Positions 12,207 to 28,263 of a DNA stretch of 64,000 bases are shown piece by piece; the stretch's first letter is position 1; each line of letters begins with the position of its first letter. Location of the stretch: assembly GCA_032433595.1 (NCBI GenBank), contig JASWJB010000128.1, positions 1 to 64,000 on the forward strand. The letters run 5' to 3'. Under the pieces are notes generated by a model. It ran no database searches and was not told where the DNA came from. It was given only the letters and a program-made list of their open reading frames with translations. This DNA is from Conoideocrella luteorostrata. Taxonomy: Eukaryota; Ascomycota; Sordariomycetes; Hypocreales; Clavicipitaceae. A program made the position numbers and the translations under genes.

Positions 12207-14196
12207 ATGGCTACAATTTCTAGCACTGATATCGGGGGTACCAGCAGTCGCACCGTGCCGGCTCGGGAAGAGCTGCGGAGGTTCTTCGACGTGCGGGCGC
12301 GTCGGAATCTGGGATGTCTGACATGCCGACAAAGGAAGGTTAAATGTGGTACGTTTCTACATTTCTGACGGGTGCATATTAATAGTACATGATCCAACTC
12401 AATGACCCCTACGGCATGTACTCGGATCTATCGTAGACTAGACATTCTATATTTTGTGTGACTGACCTTGGCGCCAACTAATTAAATAACTAATGCTGTT
12501 TCAAATAGACCAACGTCGACCGGTTTGCGATCGCTGCAAAAAAGGCATGCACCAGTGCCAAGGGTACGATGAGCCTTTCCTGTTCGTCAACCAGGCACTG
12601 CCTGGGACGCAGGAACTTCGGTCCAAGAAGTCGGCTAGCCAGCACAAAGATTACTGGAACCAACAGCTTGGCGCCATTACGCCGCGAGACAAGGATGCCT
12701 TGACCCATCCTGGGCCCAGGATCTCTCTTGTTGGCTTCAAGGATAACATTGTCATCTCACACTTCGTCACCAATCTACGTATTGGGTTTGAGCAAAACCC
12801 TGCCAGCATGTCTGATGCTCCTACCATGCGTGCCGCCATGGAGAGCTTCGGAAACAATACCTCAGCATACGTCTCGGGCCTCAGTGTTGCCGAGGTGTAT
12901 TTTGATCAGATCCATAAGGTGGACCAGCTACATACGCATGCGGTCACGCTGTACGGGCAATCCATGAGCTGGCTTCGATCGGACTTGCAGCAAATGAACC
13001 GCAACTTTTCCAGACCTAAAGCATTCTTGAGTCTTTGGACAGCTTATTTCTTATCTCTATTTGAGCTCATCTCGGCAGCGAGCCCAGGCGGCATGTGGTT
13101 GCAGCATGCCCAAGGTGTTGCATCGCTTGTAAGTGATATTCATCCAACGTGATTTGCCCCATATGGCTATCCTTCATTTAGAGTCGTTGAGCTAAGATAT
13201 TGTCGGATAGATTCAGATGCTTGGTCCAGAAGCATTCCAAAGCTCCTCCGCGAATGCGCTGTATGAAGTTAAGCGACCATTTTTGGTAAGTACAGCTCGC
13301 TCGACCGGCTTTGTTCAAGTGAACCCAATTCGCCTACACGAACGGCAGAAATCCGCTAACACCAAAGGAAGGGAATCGCCCATATTGTCCTAAAGAAACG
13401 GTGCTTCTTGGAGTCCGAAAATTGGAAAACCGTGCCTTGGGCGCCACAACCAGACTCCAAGCTTCCAGGATCGTTGCTAATGGATGTTTTTGTGGATATC
13501 CCGGGCATTATAGAAGTCGCACATAGGCTACAAGGGGACGCCGAAAAGATGAAGGTAGGCACCATCAACGGTGCTGAAATTCTGGCGGCTCGGACGATGC
13601 TCCAGGATAAAACTCTTGCTGCCATTCATCGCCTTTCAGAAGCCAGGTGGAAGTGGGAAGACATGTATCCACGAGTCTGCTGGAAGACTCGAATCAACCT
13701 TGCGACAACGCTGTGCCTGGACGAGGAAGGTAAGCCGCTCTTCGACACATGTCTCAACTTTGTTGGCATGAAGCGAACATTCGAGATACTCTTTTACAAC
13801 GTCAGCCGATTGTTACTTTTCCACCTGTCCGATTTAGCAGGACTGCGGGATGACGACACGGCTAATATGGACCATGCGTGGCAGCGACATGGCCCATTCT
13901 TAAATCCTTTGCTTCTCCCTGGACTCGGGACTCGAGAATCTCATGCGCTGGAGATCTGCCGAATAGTAGACTATCTCATGAATGGAGAGCAGAACTATCA
14001 CGGTGCGTATATTCTGCTATTCCCACTACGCGTAGCCCGCACCAAGTTGGAGAGTTCACCAAAGCTACACAACTGGATCGGTAGGATATTGAAGCAATTT
14101 GCGGAAGAGAAGGGTCTGAAAATTGGTGAATACTTGAATGACGTGACCCAGAGTGGCGACGGTATGATACCAGCAGAGACACCACTCCGGTCATGA
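12207..14196 (+). CDS. Zn2Cys6 (Gal4-type) fungal transcription factor
   Basis: Predicted 553-residue regulator in four exons (12207-12348, 12509-13128, 13211-13285, 13372-14196). The binuclear zinc cluster is assembled across intron 1: CLTCRQRKVKC in exon 1 and D-QRRPVCDRCKKGMHQC in exon 2, giving the pattern C-x2-C-x6-C-x6-C-x2-C-x6-C at residues 37-64. A basic linker and a long helical region typical of the fungal-specific transcription factor 2 group follow. The acceptor of intron 3 (after GAAG at 13371) was chosen because it alone keeps frame with exon 3. It should bind DNA in the nucleus; its targets cannot be told from sequence. No metabolic cluster surrounds it. Confidence 0.85.
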
Positions 14197-15356
14197 GACA
14201 CTTATGAACATGTTGTTTGTATACTAGACACCTTGGTTTCTTGGCATGCAAGGTGATAGCTTGGTATTAATACCAGGGATAGCCGACCGTATCGGTACCT
14301 GAAATGATGAGACACGTCACTTGTGGTTCATGGAGCCCCTCTACCCTCACCGTTAATTGGGTATGGCTCTAAGCGTTGTATTTCGTAACGGTTCTGGAGA
14401 GACCTAGCCGTGACGACAGATGCATGTGGCTAAAAGAAGTTCAAGGCCCCTACTCCGTAAACCGATTACATGGTATCCCTCCCCTTTGGTAGCAGATGTC
14501 GTCGCATTGCTTCGGATTGGCCCTGCGTGATGCAGCGGCGCATGGGAATGCAAAGGGGAAGAGCCAACTGCGCATACCTTAATATAGGCCGGACACTACT
14601 CCGTAGTTAGACATAACTAATATGAAGAAGGGAAGGACGGGAGGGTAAGACCTTCCCGGGTTGTTGTTATCAACTGGCAAGCTGCTCCGTAGTTACTTCG
14701 TGGTCTCAATACGATGACTGCAACAGCTGGTGGCACCTGGCGTAACCGGTTAAATAGCAGACCATTTGATATGCAAAATAGCGCAGGCGTATCAATTCAA
14801 AGTGGGCTAAGCTACGTTGGTGGCCGCATCCGTTGACGAGAGCTTACAATAAATATAAGCTTTGCTGTCTTGCAGCCTTTACCTATTCCCCTTCCACATC
14901 CGCGCGTTGACATGGCCCTTCTCTTGTTGATGAACAACAACAGCAACAACGGCGATAACGACACGGACAAAGACAACGACAACGACGGCGACAGCAACAA
15001 CATCATCTTTGCGCAGTGCCGCCTCCACGCTCCACGCTCTACGACTTCTCACTCTCCGTCGCCAGCCTCACCACTTCTTGGCCATTGCCTTTCTATCACG
15101 GCTAGGCGCAACAAGGATTCGACACTTCATACTTCGGTCCTCGGTTCTTGATGCTGCGCCGTCTTCCACTTCACGGCGCATCTCCACATCTGGAGCCCCG
15201 TACGACACCAGCTCCTACCACTCACGCTTGCGCAAACACTCGGGCTCCTCTTCTCGCATGCCGTTGGTGCTTCACTCGTCGTCGTCGCATCCCGGCCGGC
15301 CGCCCCATCCAACGCTGGGACAAACAGCTCTCTTCTTCTCGAGGTCAACTCAAGCG
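14197..15356. other. Intergenic region upstream of the MYST acetyltransferase
   Basis: Contains TACTCCGTA-type motifs near 14451, 14597 and 14685, and an imperfect AAC/GAC triplet tract at about 14930-15000. The coding frame of the next gene stays open back to 15009 without an ATG before 15258, so part of this region may be translated if 15258 is the true start. Confidence 0.5.
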
Positions 15357-17560
15357 ATGCCCCAGAAACGCAAGCGACCAGATGAACCCGCCCAGGCAGT
15401 TTTCCAGTCCTTAACGCGTCGTGCAACGCGTCAGACGCCAGTCTTGCCCCCGCTGCCTCCGACTTCCGCGGGCAAGGTGGCTCAAGCTCCAGCGGCGGGA
15501 GGTCCGACTGGAGGACCAGGACCAGGACCTGGATCTGGATCTGGATCTGGATCTGCTGCACTCGAAGGGCAGCAAACGCAGCCAAACCAAAAACCAAAAA
15601 TACTACAATCAACTACAGGCCCAACAACTCCTTTACCACCAATCTCGAATCCAACCGCAGCTGCTTCCCAAACGCCTGTCCCAATCCCCTCACCGCCTGG
15701 CCTGACTGCCCGCAATCTTGAACGACCACGGACAGCTGTTCCACCGCCACAAGTTCCTCCTCTCCCCGCCGAGACGCCTGTACCTGTTCCCGTCATCACG
15801 CCCGTGTCTCCTCCATCAATTCCTCGACAATCAACCGCCGCCATCTCCGGAACGGGTCCTCCGGCAAGGCAAAGCATGTCAGGCGTTTCTGTCAAGGAGA
15901 ACATTCGCCCATCCGATCTGGTTGCTCCTGAGATCACATACCATGTTCCACAGCCTGCTCTGCCAGGGCGAGTACCCTCCTCATTACTGAGACCTCATGG
16001 CCCATCCACATTACCACCTCGACTGGACAGGCGCCCAGCACCGCCGGTTGTCACGCCAGTCCTACCACCGAAGCCACCTACCCTTGCCGTGAACGATCGA
16101 GGACCGCCTAGAGCAGACCGCAACATTGATAAGGTCGTGTTGGGGGATCTATGCTTTCGAACATGGTATCCAAGCTACTATGGAAAGGAAGTTCTAGGTG
16201 ACACCTCAGGCAATGCCAGGAGCGGTGGCGGTGGCGGCAGCAAAGATGGAGGTCAAGATACAAGCAACAAAGCTTCAAAAAGGGATAGGGAAGTCCAGCC
16301 AATGCTGGACAGGTTATACGTTTGCCCTTGCTGTTTCAAATATGCCAAGGAACTGGTGACATGGCGCGGGCATGTCAAAATTTGCGAGCGACAGGCTTTT
16401 ATTCCCGGAACAAAGGTCTACATGCATCCTCGCGGTCGCAGAAGAGTTTCTGTGGCGCACGACGGCAAGGGTCCTGGCCCCAAGAGACGACGGCGTGACA
16501 GTGGTGTGCGGCACAGGGAGGAGATTGTACAGGATGAGGGTGAATGGAGCATCTGGGAAGTAGACGGCGAGAAACACGGGGTGAGTTATGACGTTGCTAC
16601 TGCGGGTTTGCTGCGTCTGCCTGTGTCTACATTGCGTTGATTGGCTAACGGTTCTTCTTGCAGCTTTTTTGCCAGAACCTGTCACTTTTCGCGAAGCTAT
16701 TCCTCGACAACAAATCGGTATTCTTCGATGTCACCGGTTTCAATTACTTTCTACTCGTCTACACACCGCCCGCGAAACCCGCAGTCTCAGGCACAGAACC
16801 TGTTCAAAGCCGTCCGTCACAGGTGACTGGGTTTTTCTCCAAGGAGAAAATGTCGTGGGACAACAATAATTTAGCATGCATTTTGGTGTTTCCTCCATGG
16901 CAACGAAAAGGTCTAGGGGCGCTTTTGATGGGGGCGTCGTACGAAATCTCGAGACGAGAAGGTATTCTCGGTGGTCCGGAAAAGCCAATCTCAGACCTCG
17001 GGAAGAAGGGATACAAGAGGTTTTGGTGTGGGGAAATTGCTCGCTGGCTCCTAAGTCTCGAGAATACGGCACAACAACCACAGTCACAGTTGCAGCCTCA
17101 ACAAGGAGGCACAGGGCCGACACAGGAGTTGATTGTAGACGTCAACGACTGCAGCCAGGGTACATGGATCGCTGTTGAGGATTGCCTGTCTGTGCTCCGG
17201 GACATGGGCATAGTTGTAGACGCGGGTATGGGATATGGTAAACCTGAGAAGAAGGAAGAGCCCGAGGACAATGAAGGTGCAGGCGCAGAAAGCCAAGGGC
17301 CCGAGGAAAATGATGCCACGGGACAAAAGCAAGATGCGAGTTCGAAACCTGCAGAGGAGAAGCAACTTTCAGGTCCGGCCCCAGTCAAGATCGTCCCGCG
17401 CGTAAGAGTGGATAAAGATGCTGTACGGCTATATGTTGCCAGACACAGAATCAGCCTCGAGCGAACTTGCGATCCCGATGGTTTTGTGGAGGGATATGCG
17501 GTGAAGGTAGATAGGGGGGAGGAGACTGACGGGGCTAAGCAAGCTGTCGAGGCAGCATGA
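15357..17560 (+). CDS. MYST-family histone acetyltransferase, Sas2-like
   Basis: Predicted 706-residue nuclear acetyltransferase with one intron at 16581-16663 (phase 0). Residues 1-250 are proline-rich and disordered, including a GSGSGSGS run. The MYST domain begins NIDKVVLGDLCFRTWYPS. A C2HC zinc finger follows near residue 319 (CPCCFKYAKELV..H..C), then the acetyl-CoA fold FLDNKSVFFDV, GFFSKEKMSWDNNNLACIL, the Q-R-K-G-L-G cofactor loop near 488, and SYEISRREG carrying the presumed catalytic Glu. A glycine-rich insert of about 40 residues separates the domain start from the finger, and several core positions are diverged. No chromodomain is visible. These traits point to the Sas2 branch rather than Esa1. 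ATG 15258 is an alternative in-frame start. Confidence 0.85.
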
Positions 17561-20500
17561 ACATCTTTTTTCGTGGGATTGGGGGACCAACGTTGTCCGA
17601 TCAGCATAGCGTGTATCGTAGTTACGGAGTATGATTTTGGGAACTGGTAGAAACGGTGAGGGTGACGGAGTTAATCGGGTGCTGTGGGACATTCATTCCT
17701 ATTTGTGTTTTCTTCTCAGCAGATACCCTATAGCGGAATTTGGGGCTTTTGGACCGGCAATTACTAATTCGTAATTTTGGGATTTAACTTTTCGTGTTTT
17801 ATTGGTGTTTTCGAAGCTTGCTTGATGATCCATGATGGATAATGTGAATATTTTGTGACGGAGGAACTGACTAACCAACTAACTGCTAGTAACTAGTTAG
17901 CTATCATCCGCATTGGGTAATGAGCTTCACCTCCACACATTGGACAAGTCGGCTGCACAGGTCAAGGGGTTCATGCGGTACGATGGGGGGGAACTGAGTG
18001 GCAGCCTACTGCAGCATGTCAAAACGGCTGGACAGGACGGGCAAACCGTCACGACAAGCTACGGGGTACAAGCTACGAGCGAGGTGCAAGCCACACAGAG
18101 ACAGAGACTCGATCCGTCGAGTACAGTCTCGCATAGTAAAGAGCATGGAGAGCCAATTCCTCGATTGTCTTATTTCTTGCCATATAAACAACTGCATAGT
18201 TATATGCTAAGCCGAATAGGCGCCTCTACAATGACCACTCCGTAGTTACACCGTATGTACAATATGTACTCCGTACAGAGCACTGACTGTTGTTATGTTC
18301 ATGCCTGGCGCGCAGATTAAACCCCCCCTTTTCCCTTTCCTTTTCCTTTTCCTTTTCCTGCCAATAGATCATCATGACAGCTCTTGGTGCCAAGAGCCAT
18401 CCCTGGTTGTCAATCCCAGGTTAGATACGGAGTAACTACGGAGTAGATAGATCGATACCGGTGTAAGCTGGTCCTCGCAGGCAGAAGGGGGAGGGCAGAA
18501 AAATTTAATATGTACGGAGCACCGAGTACATACGGTATGGAGTACTCCGTACGCACAGCACCGCACAGCACAGCACAGCACACTGGCAGTGTAGTTAGTT
18601 ACAGGACGGTGCGGAAGAAGCAAAATCGAAAAAAAAAAAAAAAACGCAAGGCCTTGATACTAGTATTAGTCGTGGCCCACCCGGGAAATTCTCGTGACAG
18701 GCCCGGCTGGCTGGCTGGCTGGCTGACAGGCAGGAGGACGATGGATGGATGACAGGCTCGCGCGGTAATTGCACCCCCCCCCCCCAACCCCCCCCCTCTC
18801 TTTCGCCCCTGCTAGGCTGTAGAAGGTGGAAGCCAGGCCAGAAGGCTGCGAGGCTTCTATTGTCCGGCGCCGCCAGGAGTCTGACTGGTATCCACGGATG
18901 GCTACCGGTGGGAATGAGAAAGGGCGTGTTTTTACTCCGTATTGATGGGCGCCAAGAGCGCTGAGAGCTCCATCCTCTACGAGGCACCTAGCCCTTGACT
19001 TGTGACGGTGCAGCAAATACTAACTGGTACAGTACGACATACTTGTACATCTGCGCACTCGGTTGTCGGAATGACTGGCAAGGACAGAGTACGCTACGGA
19101 GCAGAAGGGGGTGTGATATCTGGGCTATCTGGGACATGTTGACACAGTGGCGGCGATAAGAATGAAATGAGATGAGATGGATAAAATGACACGGGAGAGA
19201 CAGCAGGGCACAGCAGGGCACAGCAGGGCACAGCAGGGCACACAGCAAGGCACAGCAGGGCACAGTAGGGTATAGGGGCCACGGCGTCGCACGGGAGCGT
19301 GATTGGAACATTCATTGGAGAGTGTTCCCGAGCGCCTGGTTCACGCCTAAGGCCGCATAAATAGATCATGAGGACACGATTGCATCAGCCGGGCAGCCGG
19401 GCAGCCGTGGATCGGAGCGCCTCAAGCTCTGTCTGTCTTGCAAGTGTCAACCGCCGCCGCCGTCACCACCACTACCACCACCACCACCGCAGGCCTTCCT
19501 AGCCCGCACACGAGTCGGCCGTGTACAAGAGTTGCAATATTGCCAAATATTTGCGCAATATTTTCTTAGCAGTGGTGCTCCGTGCAGTGCGGTGCGGTGC
19601 GGTGCTACGGCTTACCTGCCACCCTGCGTCATTTTGCAGCTTCGGCTTGCGGCTGCGGCCGGCTGCGCACTACAAACCTAATTACTAACTAGTACCAGTA
19701 TCCGTCGTAGATAGGGATTGCACCCGAATGCCTGGCGCCATTCCTCTTCGGCTGCAACCTTGGCCTGGGTACCTGCCTTGCTGCCTTGTTAGTTGCCTTG
19801 CTGCCCTGGCTGCCTGCCCTGGCTGCCCTACCTTGTTCACCTTGGCTTGCCTTGGCTCTTCTCGGTAGAGGCCCGCTGCCGACTAGTCACTCCTAAATTG
19901 GATGAGAAAATTTCTTCTCTTCCCTTGTTTGTTTGGCGCACAGGCCACGGCGCCCAAAACGCATCCCGGATAGGAGCAGATTTCAGGGTCCCACTAATGA
20001 AATCACCTCAGCTCCGATCCTAGGTGCCATTGGGTCGGACCGCGGCTTTTTGGCTCCGGTATTGTACGGCCCAGGCAAAAAAATTCGAGTTGAGCATGGG
20101 ATAAACACAATCTGTCCGACAGCAATCTTGCAGTGCATGTCGCAAATTGGGCACGGCACGACACCGTATCACCATCACCACCTCGTGCTGTGTATCCCCA
20201 ATCCCCCATCCGGGTTCTTGTCTCGGCCAGTTCCTGCGTTTCTGCTCAGGCGTTCGCGGAGCCATGCTGCCATATTGCCGTCGTATGTACGAAGTAGTAG
20301 TGCTCAGTATTCTCACTCTGTACTCCGTACTCCGTACACTCATGCTCGTTTCCAAACTTCGACGACAGCAGACTCGTGTTGGCTTACCATCCTCAACGCC
20401 ACGTAGCTAGTAGGAGTCGATGACGGGAGGGCTCGGTTGTCGGTACCCAGCTGCACTTCATAGCATGCCAGCCTTCTCTCTGTCTCGGCTCTGGCTGGCT

Positions 20501-21959
20501 GGCTGGCGGTTTGGCTGGCGGGTTAGGCCGGTTCGGTACTCCCTGTGCGGAATACGGAGTAGAGCAAAGTACATTGATATTCCTGGGCAACGTCGTCTCT
20601 TGATGCAGTATTGCATGTACGGAGTACGGAGTATGGTGTACGGAATTCAGAGCCTCTCTGTCACTGGTCGGGTTGCAGGACGCTCTTTATATCTTTTTCT
20701 CTGCCTCTGCTTGGCCCCCATGAATCATGTGTGCCTGGTGCATCCCGTAGTAACTTGAAGACGTGTCCCATTGTTATCATCTTGATCATAATACTCCTCC
20801 ATGCTCTCATTGCTTCAAGCGTAAACAAATTCCAGGCGGGCCTTATCGCCGCCCCCTTTCCCGCAGAATGTCAATGGCAATCCACGCAGTCTTCGCCCGA
20901 GGAGTCTCGCACGCCCGAGCTCATCCTCTACTATTCCATGTATCAAATCCACACATGTGGGCTCGCGCGATCCACCCACGTGTCAGTTGCACACCGCGCG
21001 GTCGCTGGCACAGGTCAGAAGTCGTTGTCTCGAGCTATTGCACCCATCAAGATCCATCAGCGGCAGCCGCCAAGTGGATCTCACACCCTGTCTCAACGTC
21101 CACCGGCTGTGGATCCGCTTTGTAGCCTCGTTGCCTCATCCCTTCCAGATGCGGTATCTGCGCTCAAAGCTTATCAGTTCGATATCGCGCCTTTTTTTTT
21201 TCTTCATGCCTCAGTCAACTATATTGTCGAAAGTCCACTGAAAATTTTCACACACCCCCTTCCCCTTTCCTCGGCTTTCCCAAGCAACAGAGAATTCGTA
21301 CCCCTTTTGTAATTTGAGGTTTGCAATGGATGGAAAAAAAAAATAAGGATCAGGAAAAATAAAGATAGAGGCTCTTTTGAAGTGATGCAGGGTCGCTATA
21401 TCCCGTATTCTGCAGGATTTCGAATCATTATATTGCCAGTTTCCTGCTGACCGTTTTCCTCCCCAGCAGCGTTAGTTACTCCGTAGTCAAATTGCTCATG
21501 ATTCATGGCGCGCAACCACAAACGCTCAGCCAGCAATAAACGCCTCAGGCCATGAAATGTGTGTTCTGGTCCATCATGATTGCACCCCCCATCATCATTT
21601 CTCGTAGCGTACCCACCCGACATCCCCCGAGAGGTCACAAACCCTGTGTAAAGCCTCCATTCCCTGCTCAGATTCGCCCCGATCGACCACCGTGTTTGCT
21701 GTGAAAAATCTCGATGCCTCATATTTCTGCTCTTCCGAACGTGCCTCATTGTCCCCGTTGCCCCGGCTGACTCTCAAACCCCCCTTGGCCCCATACTCCC
21801 ACGGTGGAACCCTTTTCTGCCTTTCTTCCCAGCTCCAACCTTTTCCTCTCTTCTCTTTTCTTCCCTCAGCTCTGCTCTCTCTTGACCTCCTCATATTTGT
21901 TTTTACCTTTACAAGTCAACTCCATCAAACACCACTCTCCCCTCACCACCATAATCACA
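17561..21959. other. 4.4-kb low-complexity intergenic region
   Basis: No gene supported. It is unusually rich in simple sequence: a CCTTTT tract (18337-18359), CAGCACAG runs near 18555-18580, GGCT repeats (18705-18724), poly-C (18774-18792), a 10-bp tandem array (19201-19270), GTGCG runs near 19590 and CTGCC/CTTGC runs at 19770-19860. It also has about ten TACTCCGTA-type motifs, including overlapping pairs at 20321-20336 and 20618-20633. A pyrimidine-rich stretch leads into ATP9. Confidence 0.6.
19201..19270. repeat. Tandem 10-bp repeat (CAGCAGGGCA)
   Basis: Four perfect units of CAGCAGGGCA (19201-19240) are followed by three imperfect units up to 19270. Read on the other strand the unit gives a TGCCCTGCTG array. 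Confidence 0.95.
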
Positions 21960-25529
<3,570 letters not shown>

Positions 25530-28263
25530 CTACTTCTTAAACGTAGCACTCCTCTCCCCTCTAACTGGAGGCATCTTCCGTGCTCCCTTAATGGGCTCAT
25601 CACCCGTCTTTGCATATGGATCAAATACCTTCTTTGGCTCCTTTCCTGGCGCATTGCCCCTGCCAGCATGCATAACTGTAGCAGCCGTACTATAATCAAA
25701 TGGCACCGCTTGGTAGTTTTTCTTCTGAACCTCCTGGTTTTGTGCCTGCTTCGCCTGCTTCCTGGCTTTCCTGGTGAGTTTGACGTCACGCTTCTTTGCG
25801 CGTTCAAGCTCCTGTTCCTCTTGTTTTTGCTTGCGTTCAAGTCTGCGCTGCTTCTTGCTCCTCCTTGGCGCGTCATCTTCCATCGCAATAACTCCATCTG
25901 TGTTGGCACCAGTAACGGTATCGGCATCAGCCGCCTCCTGAAATGATCCTGGCTGGGGTTCGTCATCACTAGACGATGACGTTTCATCATCTTCGTCTGG
26001 GTCTGACTCGGGTTTTCTCTTCCGACCTCGTTTGAGCGTGAACTCCTCATCGCGATCTTCGAGTATTTCTGCGTTAGCCTTAGATGTGTCGGCAGCGGTT
26101 TGAGGATCCTCCATGGCTTGATCGATTGACTGATACTCTTGTGCCTCTTCCAGGGTAGCAGATTCGTCTACAAATCGTTGCCAAGGGAACGGGATGCTAT
26201 CTTCATCATCTCCTGAGGATTCCTTTGATTCCTCCCAGCGTGAACTGATGGGCATGCTGCCAAAGAGCTTTGTCCGAGGCATCCTGCCCACCGAGACCTC
26301 AGCGCCTTCAAGATGAGAAAGCTGTACGGGGTCCTTGATAAGTTTTGATAGCCTGCTTTTCGTTATTGTTGCTGGTGCCATGGATGTGAAAAATTGCATT
26401 AAGCTCGGCCCGCCTTGAGATTTGGCGCTCTGGACCCGACTCCATATGTCATTCAAACGCGCTCTGGCAAGGGGTGCCGTCAGAGGTAACAAACTATGCA
26501 GAGCTTTCACATCTGGAGGGTTGACCCGTGCGATTTCCATCACGTTGGTTGTTCCCAACACGAAGTTGGGGCTTTCGTCCTCTTTCCGAGCGGTCTCGTC
26601 CCGCCACTTCCATAGAGCTTTGAAAACAGAAAATTGCTCCCCGTCGAATGCGAGATGGGAGTGCTTGAAGACGTAATTATACCAGCCTCTGGATCCCTCA
26701 CCAGTAGTCTCGTTATAGTCTGGATGTTCGTGTCGGGAGAGTGACAGCTCCCTTGACTTTTCTAACGCTTGGTTGATCATGTCTGTCTCCGAATCGCTTC
26801 TATTTGAGGCTTCAACAAGTTCGTTGCGGACATGATCGTAAATGTAGAGTAGGTAATGGGTATCAGAACGGGCATAGTACAGCATTTCTTCAGGGATGGG
26901 TCTGTCATTACGTTAATATGATGAGCTTATCGAAATCCTTGGCAGATAAACATACCGTATTCTCCAGTCTGCTAACTGGTATTGCTTGTCGGCATCAAAG
27001 TCGACGAATTTGGAGAGTAAAAATGCTAGACTTTTACCAGGATAATGCAAAAGATCACAGGCAAAGTAGGTGTCAAACAGTCCGTTCACATACAAGCCCA
27101 GGTCTCTCTGGAGCCAAACCATATCCATATATGCGCCGTGGAAGACCTAAAAGTTGGGAGTCAGTGCTATTGCAGTCTTGTTTAGCATGCAGAATGCGCA
27201 CCTTGACAATGCTGGGGTCCGCGAAGACTTCGTTAAGAATCTCAAGCTTGTGACGCCAGGGTTGCAACGTATCTACAATCCAGTCCTTCTCCCGTGTGCT
27301 CACTTGCATTAAACAGACAAGACCTGTGTATGTTCGGAAATCGTGGTGTTCCAAGTCAACGGCGATTTCCTTCACCTTCTTCAGGTCCTCCAACATTTGC
27401 CTCACCCCGTCGAATGTGTCCACCCAAATCGCTTGGGTTGAGTCGGCTGGCTTCGAAGGTATCGCCTCTTTCTTCTGGAACACTTGCTTTGGGTAATTTG
27501 ACTTTGAAATCTCCGCCTCATAAGGATGCTTGTAACTATTGATTGTTAGCTGGCTCACTCGTCACGATGAGCTCCGAAAACTTGTACTCACTGTGGCGGG
27601 CCATCGTCGCCATTCACAGTGACGAGGCTCTTGTCTAGCGATACTTTGGCATGTGGCTTATCGGTGAGGATCGGCTTCCAGGGACCGGTAGGAAAGTTGT
27701 CAGGCTTCTTTTCGAACATAGTCTGCGGCTTCGTCACATTGGCATTTCGAATTACTTTGGCTGCCGATTTTGTTCGCTTGGACTTGTGGCCCTGCAGAGA
27801 AATGATTAGTGTTCAAAATTGCAAGATTCGGCTTAGAGCACACGAAGGGTGTATTTACAGGATCCGCGCTGGGAGGCTCTTTTCTTTTAATCAAGCCAGT
27901 GTACTCATCCAGCGCCGTGTCGGCCTTTTCTAAGACGGAATCGACTACATCCACAATGGACTGCCAGCTCATATCAATATCTTCGGCATCCTCGATACTT
28001 GGCGCCTTAACACCACATGCCTTGGCGGCGGACCCGAGGAGTCGTGCGGACAGTTCGAGCACACGGGTGGATTTGTCGTCGAGCTGGTCTGCGGTATCGG
28101 GTTTCACAGTTCTCTGAAAACCCAAGTCCTCGGCCGCGATGCGATTGACGATCTTGACGGCAGAGACAAGTTGCTTTTGGATGCCCTCTTGAAGGGACTT
28201 GAAGTCCTGCGGTGACCCCATGGTGTTTTTTTTGTTTGCCGTGGAAAGAGTCTGACTAGCCAT
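25530..28263 (-). CDS. RRP6: Nuclear exosome 3'-5' exoribonuclease Rrp6
   Basis: Predicted 833-residue Rrp6, the nuclear exosome's distributive exonuclease, which trims snoRNA and 5.8S precursors and degrades cryptic transcripts. Five exons: 28263-27859, 27791-27592, 27535-27202, 27146-26956, 26901-25530. An N-terminal PMC2NT region (about 20-110) would bind the Rrp47 partner. The DEDD-Y exonuclease has Exo [14 protein letters not shown] (about 255), Exo [19 protein letters not shown] (about 315-330) and Exo [18 protein letters not shown] (about 384-398). An HRDC domain follows ([20 protein letters not shown], about 480-540). The C-terminus is long, charged and disordered ([20 protein letters not shown]). 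The start is the first ATG in frame; a second ATG lies at 28221. It is head to head with TPS1. Confidence 0.94.

Noticed and set aside
14870..15151. Frame with Asn/Asp-rich repeats upstream of the MYST gene
   Set aside because: Composed of an AAC/GAC triplet tract, with no link to a domain.
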